39,581 nt of DNA, from the NCBI GenBank assembly GCA_903918315.1, contig CAIXEA010000232.1:1-39581 (forward strand), written 5' to 3'. How positions within the stretch are numbered: the first letter of the stretch is position 1; the number at the start of each line of letters is the position of its first letter. Of the stretch, positions 33,150 to 39,581 are shown one piece after another. Source of the stretch: an uncultured Acetobacteraceae bacterium (GTDB lineage Bacteria > Pseudomonadota > Alphaproteobacteria > Acetobacterales > Acetobacteraceae). A program made the position numbers and the translations under genes. Under the pieces are notes generated by a model. That model was not told the origin of the DNA. It made no database searches and was given only the letters and a program-made list of their open reading frames with translations.

Positions 33150-34385
33150 TCACCCCATCTTGCAGCCGATTTCCTCTTCTGAGCCGAACACCTTCTGCAA
33201 GTCGGCCGGGTTCTCCGGCAGGGTCGCCTTCACGTCGAAGAAATCCCACTTGTCGGTGATCTTGTCCTTCACCGACACGGCCAGATTGCGCACCAGCATC
33301 TGATGGTCGAAGCGGCGGTAGCTGTAGGCGGTCGAGCCGGCCTGGAACTTCCAGGCCTCCAGCCCTTCGACGATCTTCATCGCGTCGGTGGACTTCACGG
33401 CATCGATCGAATCGAACAGCGACTTGGCGGTGATCCAGCCCATCCAGGCCTTATCCGCGGCCGGCTTGCCGTGCTTCTTGAGGTAGTCGGCGGCGAAGGC
33501 CTTTTCTTCCGGCGGGTTGGCGGGATTGTTGTAGTACCACATCTTGGTGAAGGTGCCGTTCGCGGCTTCGGCGCCAACAGACCAGATGTCGGTGTCGCCG
33601 ATGGCGATTTCGACGAAGGGGATCTTGCCCTTCATGCCCAGTTCGTTCCACTGCTTGAGGAAGGTGGACAGATCGCCGGCGGCCAGGCCACCCACGACCA
33701 CGTCCGGCTTGGCAGCCCGGATCTTGAGGATGAAAGAGCTGAAATCGGCGGTGTTCAGCGGCACTTCATCGGCGCCCACCTCGGTGCCGCCAGCGGCCTT
33801 GAGCAGTTCGCGCGAGGATTTCAGAATGTCCTGGCCGAAGGCGAAGGACGCCGTGATGTGGTACCAGCGCTTGCCGTAGCTCAGCGCATAGGGCGCCAGC
33901 ATACGCGATTGCACCACGACCGGCGTGTTCAGCCGGAACGTATAACGGTTGCAGTTCTTGCCCGTGATGTCGGTCGCCGCGGCATTGTCGCACACGAACG
34001 GGATTTTCAGCTCCGCCGCCTTGGCTTCCTCGGCCAGGGCGTTGGAGGACAGGGAGCCGCCGAGGATCGCGCAGACCTTATTTTCCTCGACCAGCTTCTG
34101 CATGTTCTGCGTCGCGGCCTGCGGGCTCGGCTCGTCGAGCCACACCAGTTCGGCCGGCTGGCCCATCAGCGTGTTGCCGCGCTCTTCCAGCGCGAGGAAC
34201 GTGCCATTGGCGAGGTATTCGGTCTGTGCCGCGATGCTGCCGGTCTTGGCGAGCAGGACGCCGATCCGGATCGGGTCCGCCGCACGCGCGATGTGCGGCA
34301 TCGCGAGCGGGGCGGCGGCCAGGCCGGTGGCCCCCAATAAAAGCTTACGGCGCGGCAGAACCAGCGCGGGTTTCAGAACGTCCAT
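33150..34385 (-). CDS. periplasmic substrate-binding protein of a Liv-type ABC transporter
   Basis: A 411-residue exported protein of the LivK/periplasmic-binding-protein type. The leader PRRKLLLGATGLAAAPLAMPHIARA has paired arginines and looks like a Tat signal, cleaved before ADPIRIGVL. The mature part has the two-lobe fold: PIRIGVLLAKTGSIAAQ, then VCAILGGSLSSNALA and AAKPDVVVGGLAAGD. GGGAGG lies seven bases before the ATG. It follows quiC by 76 bp on the same strand, so it is probably co-transcribed with it. Ligand specificity cannot be read, but the neighbourhood points to shikimate, quinate or dehydroshikimate. Confidence 0.9.
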   Translation of the reverse strand: MDVLKPALVLPRRKLLLGATGLAAAPLAMPHIARAADPIRIGVLLAKTGSIAAQTEYLANGTFLALEERGNTLMGQPAELVWLDEPSPQAATQNMQKLVEENKVCAILGGSLSSNALAEEAKAAELKIPFVCDNAAATDITGKNCNRYTFRLNTPVVVQSRMLAPYALSYGKRWYHITASFAFGQDILKSSRELLKAAGGTEVGADEVPLNTADFSSFILKIRAAKPDVVVGGLAAGDLSTFLKQWNELGMKGKIPFVEIAIGDTDIWSVGAEAANGTFTKMWYYNNPANPPEEKAFAADYLKKHGKPAADKAWMGWITAKSLFDSIDAVKSTDAMKIVEGLEAWKFQAGSTAYSYRRFDHQMLVRNLAVSVKDKITDKWDFFDVKATLPENPADLQKVFGSEEEIGCKMG

Positions 34386-34461
34386 GGTTTCCTCCCTTAG
34401 GTCCGGACTCCCCTTCAGGGGCCGGAATGGTCAACAGTTTGCGCCGAACATGGCGGATGTT

Positions 34462-36327
34462 CTAGCGGTTTGGGCGTTGCTGCGCCTGCGCGGCCATGCG
34501 CACCGGCGCATTGGCGGCGCCGTATTGCTGATAGTCCCCGATACGCTGGACGAATTCGAAGAAGAAGCGCCCATCGAAGGTCTCGGTATAAGCGTGCAGG
34601 AATTCGCCGTTCTCATCCTGATCATAGAGCAGGTTGTGCTGGCGAAGCTGTTCGATGCGCTGGTCGGACAGGCCCCATTTGGCGCCGATATCCTCGTAGT
34701 AGTTCGCGGGAATGCCCAGCAGGCGCGAACCCCGCGCGGTCGCCCGTTCCAATGTGCGCAGGATGTCATCGGTCGCCAAAGCGATGTGATGCACGCCGGC
34801 ACCGGCATAGGTGGTCAGGAACCGGCCAGTGGCGGTTTCCCGGCTTTCGGACACGTTCAATGGCAGCCGCACGGAGCGGTCGGGACTGACCATGGTGCGG
34901 CTGCGGATCAGGCCATAGGGGTCCGCGATCTCCCACAACTGTTCCGGGGCGAAGCCGAAAACGGCATGGTAGAACAGGACGAAATTATCCATCCGTCCCA
35001 TCGGCAGGGCCTGCGCGACATGGTCGACGGCGGTGACCAGAGCGTCCGGCGGGGTGTCCGCGGTCAGGTTGAAGTCGTCGTCGTAAATGGTGCGGCCGGT
35101 GGGGGCCGGCTGAACCAGATAGACCAGGGTCCCATCCGGTGCCCGCACCGCGGGAATGCGGCGCTCACCGTCCCCGATGCGTTCGCGCCATTCCGGGCAG
35201 AGCAGGCCATTGGCGCGCTCGATGGCCGCGGCGGCGTCATCGACCCGTAGCGCCATGGCGCAGACGGAGGGGCCATGGAACTGGAAATGTTCCGACGCCG
35301 CGCTGTCGGGCTCGCTGTTCAGAATGAGATTGACCCGTCCCTGACGGAACAAATCAACCGATTTGGAGCGATGCCGGCCGGCATGATGGAAACCGAGGCC
35401 GCGCAGCGTCTCCCCCAGGCGGATCGCGTGCTCGTCATCGACGGCGAATTCCAGAAACTCGACCCCATCGAACGCCGGGGGCGGGGGCAGCACGGTGCCG
35501 CCAGCTTCGGCTTCGACCATCAACAAGGACCGCAACCCATCACGGGCCGTGAGTCTCGCGGGGGCGGCTCGGAACTCGTCGTTGAAAATCTCAAGCGATA
35601 AGGGGCCGCGATAGCCGGATGCCAGGACCGCGCGCACGAAATCGGCGACGGGGAGCTGGCCCTGACCGGGGAAGTTGCGGAAATGCCGGCTCCAGGACAG
35701 GACGTCCATGGACAGGCGCGGCGCGTCGGCCAACTGCACGAAAAACAGCTTGTCGGCGGGCACATCGGCGATCCCCGAGGGATCGTCGTTCAGCGCCAGG
35801 GTATGGAAACTATCGACCAGCAGGCCCAAAGCCGGGTGGTTGCCTTCTTGCACGATCTTCCAGGCATGCCGCCATCGGTTGACGTGGCGGCCCCAGGCCA
35901 GGGCCTCATAACACACCCGCAGGCCGCGTCTGTGCGCCCGCTCCGCCATCTCCGCCAGATCGGCTGCCGCGCGGGCATCGTCGTTGATCGTGAGCGGGCT
36001 GACATTGCTGCATACCATCAGCAATTCGCAGCCCAGCGCCTGCATGACATCGAATTTGCGTTCGGCGCGGTCCATGTTGCGGGCGCGCTGCGGGTCCGGC
36101 ATCGCTTCGAAATCGCGGAACGGCTGGAAGCAGGTGATGCTCAGGCCAAGGGTCAGCGCCAGCGCGCGGATATCGTTCGGCGTGCCGTCGAAGGTCAGCA
36201 GATCGCTTTCGAAAATCTCCACCCCATCGAAGCCGATGGCCGCCGCGGCTTCCATTTTTTCGGGAAGGGTGCCGCTGAGGGACACGGTCGCGATCGATTT
36301 GGGGAGTGGCCGATGCAGGCGTGTCAT
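34462..36327 (-). CDS. quiC: 3-dehydroshikimate dehydratase, bacterial QuiC type
   Basis: Converts 3-dehydroshikimate to protocatechuate, feeding aromatic ring cleavage. The 621-residue protein has an N-terminal xylose-isomerase-like barrel (residues about 8-275). The four metal ligands E141, D172, Q198 and E246 are present with the same spacing as in Pseudomonas QuiC1. The C-terminal part (about 285-610) is a pair of VOC modules like 4-hydroxyphenylpyruvate dioxygenase, keeping H436, H514 and E591 as a possible second metal triad. Such two-domain fusions are typical of one QuiC lineage. It diverges from a quinate/shikimate dehydrogenase gene and a dyad overlaps its promoter region. Confidence 0.92.
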   Translation of the reverse strand: MTRLHRPLPKSIATVSLSGTLPEKMEAAAAIGFDGVEIFESDLLTFDGTPNDIRALALTLGLSITCFQPFRDFEAMPDPQRARNMDRAERKFDVMQALGCELLMVCSNVSPLTINDDARAAADLAEMAERAHRRGLRVCYEALAWGRHVNRWRHAWKIVQEGNHPALGLLVDSFHTLALNDDPSGIADVPADKLFFVQLADAPRLSMDVLSWSRHFRNFPGQGQLPVADFVRAVLASGYRGPLSLEIFNDEFRAAPARLTARDGLRSLLMVEAEAGGTVLPPPPAFDGVEFLEFAVDDEHAIRLGETLRGLGFHHAGRHRSKSVDLFRQGRVNLILNSEPDSAASEHFQFHGPSVCAMALRVDDAAAAIERANGLLCPEWRERIGDGERRIPAVRAPDGTLVYLVQPAPTGRTIYDDDFNLTADTPPDALVTAVDHVAQALPMGRMDNFVLFYHAVFGFAPEQLWEIADPYGLIRSRTMVSPDRSVRLPLNVSESRETATGRFLTTYAGAGVHHIALATDDILRTLERATARGSRLLGIPANYYEDIGAKWGLSDQRIEQLRQHNLLYDQDENGEFLHAYTETFDGRFFFEFVQRIGDYQQYGAANAPVRMAAQAQQRPNR

Positions 36328-36363
36328 GGCGTCGATGCTCCCCGTTTGGGCGTTGACGTGGAT

Positions 36364-36381
36364 TAACTAGATGGTTAGTTA
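36364..36381. promoter_or_regulatory. probable TetR-family operator upstream of quiC
   Basis: TAACTA-N6-TAGTTA is an inverted repeat 37-54 bp before the quiC start and 59-76 bp before the dehydrogenase start. Its right half carries GTTAGT at the same distance from the dyad centre as the site at 37985-38004 before the tetR gene. This supports control of the divergent catabolic genes by the nearby TetR protein. Confidence 0.55.
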
Positions 36382-36439
36382 CAGGTCTCGCGGGCGTGAC
36401 ACAAGCCCCAAAATCACATAACCGCGGAGCCCCGCCCCC

Positions 36440-37288
36440 ATGCGCCCAACCGTCCTCGTCGGCCTGATCGGCACCGGCATCCAGGCCTCCCGCAGCCCGG
36501 CCTTGCATATGCGGGAAGGGGAGGCGCAGGGCCTGTCCTACCAATACAAGCTGATCGATCTGACCCGGCTGGGATTGGGGGTCGATGCGCTGCCGGAGCT
36601 GCTGACCGCGGCGGAGCGGCTCGGCTTCGACGGTCTCAACATCACCCACCCCTGCAAGCAGGCCGTCATTCCTTATCTGGATGCGTTGTCGCCGGATGCG
36701 CGGGCCTTGGGCGCGGTGAATACGGTCGTATTCAAAGACGGCAAACGCACCGGCCATAACACCGACTGGTATGGCTTCGCGGAAGGCTTTCGCCGCGCCC
36801 TCCCCGATGTCAATCGCGGCCACGTCGTCCAGTTCGGGGCCGGAGGCGCCGGCGCCGCGGTCGCCCATGCGGCACTGACGCTCGGCATGACACAACTGAC
36901 ATTGATCGATGTTGATCCGAGCCGGGCCGCGACGGTCGCCGCCGGGTTGAATGAGCGATTCGGTCCCGGCCGTGCGGTCGTGGGCACCGACGCCGCGACG
37001 GCGGTGGCGGGCGCCGATGGCATCATCAATGCGACTCCGCTCGGCATGGACGCACATCCCGGCATGGCCCTGCCGGCATCGCTGCTCCGTCCGGCCCTTT
37101 GGGTGGCGGAGGTGGTGTATTTCCCCTTGGAGACGGAACTGCTGCGCACCGCCCGCGCCATCGGCTGCCGCACCGCCGATGGCGGCGGCATGGCGGTGTT
37201 TCAGGCGGTGGAGGCATTTCGTCTGTTTTCCGGCGTCACGCCGGATGCTGAACGGATGCGCCAGCATTTCGCCTCGATGGGGGCCTGA
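36440..37288 (+). CDS. quinate/shikimate dehydrogenase
   Basis: A 282-residue oxidoreductase of the AroE/QsuD family. GLIGTGIQASRSPALH near residues 8-23 binds the substrate carboxylate. K73 in NITHPCKQ and D109 in NTDWYGF are the catalytic pair. GAGGAG at 133-138 is the dinucleotide loop. An aspartate (D157 in LIDVDPSRA) ends the second strand where biosynthetic AroE has an NADP-selecting arginine, which indicates NAD and a catabolic role, as in Corynebacterium QsuD. It oxidises quinate to dehydroquinate and shikimate to dehydroshikimate, the quiC substrate. It is divergent to quiC and its stop abuts the stop of tetR. Confidence 0.9.
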   Translation: MRPTVLVGLIGTGIQASRSPALHMREGEAQGLSYQYKLIDLTRLGLGVDALPELLTAAERLGFDGLNITHPCKQAVIPYLDALSPDARALGAVNTVVFKDGKRTGHNTDWYGFAEGFRRALPDVNRGHVVQFGAGGAGAAVAHAALTLGMTQLTLIDVDPSRAATVAAGLNERFGPGRAVVGTDAATAVAGADGIINATPLGMDAHPGMALPASLLRPALWVAEVVYFPLETELLRTARAIGCRTADGGGMAVFQAVEAFRLFSGVTPDAERMRQHFASMGA

Positions 37289-37939
37289 TCAGGCGCCTCG
37301 CATATAACCGGCGATCACGTCGCGGATCATCGCCTTGTGCCGTTCCCGGACCGCGGGGGCGCCCATGTCGCGGCCGAACAATGTGCCGAAGGTGTGCCGG
37401 TTGGAAACGCGATAGTAACACAGCGCACTGATCATCATATGCAAATCCACCGCGTCGATGTCGCGGTGGAACTGTCCGGCCGCCTTGCCGCGGGCAAGAA
37501 TCGTCGCCAGGCTGGTGATGACGGACGAGTTCAGGTTGCGCAGCGTTTCCGACTGCCTGAGATGCACGCCATGGTGAATGTTCTCGACGCTGACCAGCCG
37601 GACGAAATCGGGGTTTTCCTCGTGGTAGTCGAAGGTGAAATCGACCATCTGGTTCAAGGCCTCGATCGGGGTCAGCCGATCGAGGTCGAGCGTCAGCTCC
37701 AACCCGCGAATGCCGCCATAGACCTGTTCCAGCACCGCGAGGTAAAGGCCTTCCTTGCTGCCGAAATAGTAATAGATCATGCGCTTGGTGGTGCTGATCT
37801 GCGCGGCGATCGCATCGACCCGCGCGCCGCTCAACCCATGTTCGGCGAAGGCCCGACGGGCGACCGCCAGGATGTTCTGCCGGGTCTTTTCCGCGTCCAG
37901 CTTGCGGGACGGGGCGGTTGGGTTGCGGCTGTCCGGCAC
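37289..37939 (-). CDS. TetR/AcrR family regulator
   Basis: A 216-residue repressor-type regulator. The N-terminal HTH domain spans residues about 18-64: TRQNILAVARRAFAEHGLSG, then VDAIAAQISTTKRMIYYYFGSKEGLY. The remaining helices form the ligand and dimer domain. It begins with GTG at 37939 preceded by AAGGA. It lies next to the quinate/shikimate dehydrogenase gene, and dyads with a shared half-site occur before its own gene and before quiC, so autoregulation and control of the locus are likely. The inducer would be a pathway acid, by inference. Confidence 0.9.
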   Translation of the reverse strand: MPDSRNPTAPSRKLDAEKTRQNILAVARRAFAEHGLSGARVDAIAAQISTTKRMIYYYFGSKEGLYLAVLEQVYGGIRGLELTLDLDRLTPIEALNQMVDFTFDYHEENPDFVRLVSVENIHHGVHLRQSETLRNLNSSVITSLATILARGKAAGQFHRDIDAVDLHMMISALCYYRVSNRHTFGTLFGRDMGAPAVRERHKAMIRDVIAGYMRGA

Positions 37940-37963
37940 GGATTGGGGTCCTTGGGGCGGGGT

Positions 37964-38004
37964 GGTTCGTGTGATGGGCAGAAATTCACGAACCAGTTAG
38001 TGAA
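37964..38004. promoter_or_regulatory. probable TetR operator before the regulator gene
   Basis: The 20-bp dyad at 37985-38004 reads TTCAC, G, AAC, CA, GTT, A, GTGAA. Only the pair G/A and the central pair fail to match. It lies 46-65 bp before the GTG start of the TetR gene. A further half-site GGTTCGTG at 37964-37971 is the complement of CACGAACC at 37987-37994. The right half shares GTTAGT with the dyad before quiC. Confidence 0.6.
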
Positions 38005-38124
38005 TGCAGAATGGCGGAATTGGCACCCGGATGCAACGGCCGTCCTTCACCGGCGGCGACAAGGCCTTGTCACACAAGCCCGGTGGTGCTCAAAGCGGCG
38101 GCCAAACAACCCGGATTGCCCCCT

Positions 38125-38430
38125 ATGAACAACACCGCCCCCCTTGGTTTTCCCGAAGCTGCGCGCCGTCTCGGCGTCCCTGTCCGGGTGCTACGCCGCG
38201 CTATTCGCGCCGGCCGCATTCCCGCCCCGGCGAATGGCGCCGCCACGGCCGCGCTGTCCGCCGAGTGGCTGGCCAGCGCCCAGGCCGCCGCCGCTGCCTC
38301 GCCCCGCGCCCTGAGCCGGGCGGCTGCCCAGACCGTGCCCGCCTTCGCGCGCTATGAAGGCACCTCGGCCTGGCACAAATACAACAACCGTGTCCGCGAA
38401 TACGCGCGGTTCCGTGCCACGGCCGGCTAG
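38125..38430 (+). CDS. small protein with excisionase-like helix-turn-helix
   Basis: I do not recognise a family. The 101-residue product from ATG 38125 has GFPEAARRLGVPVRVLRRAIRAGRIP near residues 8-33, a pattern like MerR- or excisionase-type winged helices that recognise DNA. An alanine-rich middle and a basic, aromatic end (SAWHKYNNRVREYARFRA) follow. A longer frame opens at 38011 but has no start features. No integrase or phage gene is nearby, so a recombination role is not supported. It ends 51 bp before a strong hairpin. Confidence 0.65.
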   Translation: MNNTAPLGFPEAARRLGVPVRVLRRAIRAGRIPAPANGAATAALSAEWLASAQAAAAASPRALSRAAAQTVPAFARYEGTSAWHKYNNRVREYARFRATAG

Positions 38431-38480
38431 ACCGTGATCGGCCGAGGTGGACTCACCGAAGCCGTGAATCACGCGATCAA

Positions 38481-38518
38481 CAACGCCACCCCCTGGTTCG
38501 CTCCGGGGGGTGGCGTTG
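38481..38518. terminator. bidirectional hairpin between convergent genes
   Basis: CAACGCCACCCCC (38481-38493) and GGGGGTGGCGTTG (38506-38518) form a perfect 13-base stem with a 12-base loop. It lies between the ends of the small HTH gene and the LysR gene. No long T run follows on either strand, but the stem strength and position suit a shared terminator. Confidence 0.65.
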
Positions 38519-38529
38519 TCGTAGGCCTC

Positions 38530-39393
38530 TCAGTCCTCCGCCGCCAAAGCGAGAAACGCGCGGAGCGCGCTCGACAGATGCGCCTCCCGCCGATGGATGA
38601 AAACGGTCGTCACGGACGCTTCGTCCGGCGGCAAGGCGTGCACGGCCACGCGGCCGGCCTGCCACACCGGCCCGATCAGGGCACGGGGCAGAAGGGTAAT
38701 CCCCAGGCCAGCGGATACGCAGCCAAAAATCGCCTCCAACGTGCCAAACTCCATCAATCGGGGCACCGCGATACCCCGGCGCGCCAGCACGTGCTCCAAC
38801 CGCTGGCGGTAGGAGCATCCGGCCCGTAGCACGACGATGCGGGCGATACCGCCCTGGGTCGCTGCCTCCATCGAGGCCAGGCCGGGCGCGCTCAGGATTG
38901 CCAGTTCTTCCTGGAACATGATCCGTTCAATCAGGGACGGGTGCGCCACCGGGCCACACACGAATGCGCCTTCCAGCCGCCGTTCCAGCACCGCTTCGAT
39001 CAGTTCCGCCGTGGTCCCCGGGCGGATGGCCAGATCGACCTCTGAATATTGGCGCGCGTAACGGGCAAAGAGCGGGGATAATCGCAGGGCCGCCGTGGTT
39101 TCCAGGGAGCCGATGGTCAGCGGCCCGCGCGGCGTACCGCCGTCGCGCACCGCCCGCTCCGCATCCGCCAGCAGCCACGCGACCCTGCGGGCATAGGGCA
39201 GCAGCCGATCACCGGCGGCGGTCAGGGTCACCCCGCGGCTATGGCGTTCAAACAAGGGGCAGCCCAACGCCGCCTCCAGCATCCGGATGCGGGCGGTGAC
39301 ATTGGATTGCACGGTGTTCAACGCCGCGGCCGCGCGGTTCATCCCCCCCGTGCGCGCGACGGCTTCAAAAACCTTCAGATCGGCCGTGTCCAT
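38530..39393 (-). CDS. LysR-family transcriptional regulator
   Basis: A 287-residue regulator. The N-terminal HTH (residues 1-60) reads LKVFEAVARTGGMNRAAAALN, VQSNVTARIRMLEAAL and FERHSRGVTLTAAG. The effector-binding domain starts near residue 90 (GPLTIGSLETTAALRL). It ends the window on its right side. LysR proteins usually control a divergent neighbour; here that gene would lie beyond base 39581. The effector is unknown. Confidence 0.92.
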   Translation of the reverse strand: MDTADLKVFEAVARTGGMNRAAAALNTVQSNVTARIRMLEAALGCPLFERHSRGVTLTAAGDRLLPYARRVAWLLADAERAVRDGGTPRGPLTIGSLETTAALRLSPLFARYARQYSEVDLAIRPGTTAELIEAVLERRLEGAFVCGPVAHPSLIERIMFQEELAILSAPGLASMEAATQGGIARIVVLRAGCSYRQRLEHVLARRGIAVPRLMEFGTLEAIFGCVSAGLGITLLPRALIGPVWQAGRVAVHALPPDEASVTTVFIHRREAHLSSALRAFLALAAED

Positions 39394-39581
39394 CCATCCA
39401 GCTCGCTTGCGATCGCTTTATGAGATCGATTCTATCACATCTAGCCCATCTTATTCATCCTGGCCCAGCCCAAGCGCCCGCCCGGGTCATATGGTGTCAT
39501 ACCGAAATAATAAACCGCGCGCCTCGCCGATGCTTGCCGTGCCGCGTTTCGAACCAGATTTGTCAGGCGTTGGCGGTGGAG
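39394..39581. other. upstream region of the LysR gene, no gene seen
   Basis: This 188-bp edge segment holds no convincing coding frame. It is locally AT-richer than its surroundings near 39417-39455, with TTTATGAGATCGATTCTATC and a GCGATCGC palindrome at 39409-39416. A promoter and LysR site are plausible but not defined. Confidence 0.35.

Noticed and set aside
38125-38430. Excisionase of an integrated element
   Set aside because: No integrase, attachment-site repeat or other phage gene is in the window; the HTH resemblance alone is not enough.

Overview
The window is a stretch of ordinary-density, GC-rich bacterial chromosome with 36 genes supported, including one partial gene at the left edge and one small lipoprotein gene. 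The organism is most likely an alphaproteobacterium, perhaps of the Acetobacteraceae/Rhodospirillales type. This rests on the strong GC bias, a full TTAA-N7-TTAA CtrA-type site at 9662-9676, repeats built around a GCCCGGCTTGTCCGGGC palindrome of the kind scattered through alphaproteobacterial genomes, and the mix of families present. The placement is an inference; there is no rRNA or other direct phylogenetic marker apart from the ribosomal proteins L21 and L27. No tRNA, CRISPR array, insertion sequence or phage gene was found.

Layout. 1-1893: right end of a surface-polysaccharide cluster (rfbF, rfbG for CDP-4-keto-6-deoxyglucose). 1904-5154: a CitE-like CoA-ester lyase diverging from a class III CoA-transferase and a MetE-core-like methyltransferase. 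5159-9609: a tightly coupled minus-strand operon of a DUF1499 lipoprotein candidate, an SbmA/BacA-like peptide ABC transporter, a HutD/Ves protein and an M3 oligopeptidase, headed by the CtrA-type site. 9692-11948: an unrecognised protein and a cytochrome P450. 12037-14841: the rplU-rpmA-obgE-proB operon with a textbook sigma-70 promoter. 14995-19915: aldo/keto reductase, Gpt and a very large SWIM-SNF2 helicase. 20050-21762: D-aminoacylase-like amidohydrolase. 21763-22318: a non-coding repeat array. 22319-28763: parvulin, LLM oxidoreductase, Gfo/Idh dehydrogenase, SMP-30 lactonase, entericidin-like peptide, threonine aldolase and an MFS transporter. 28871-37939: a membrane-anchored retropepsin-like protease, then a branched-chain-type ABC transporter and quinate/shikimate catabolic genes with a TetR regulator. 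38125-39393: a small HTH-like protein and a LysR regulator.

The most coherent system is at 29691-38004. It contains quiC (3-dehydroshikimate dehydratase), a quinate/shikimate dehydrogenase, a TetR regulator, and a Liv-type transporter whose inner-membrane permease LivM and both ATPases LivG and LivF are fused into one 835-residue chain. Two dyads sharing a GTTAGT half-site at the same distance from the centre lie upstream of quiC and of the tetR gene. I read this as a dedicated uptake and catabolism locus for shikimate, quinate or 3-dehydroshikimate under TetR control. The second coherent unit is the peptide importer plus oligopeptidase operon at 5159-9609. The third is the 146-bp triplicate repeat with an inverted diverged fourth copy at 21782-22312.
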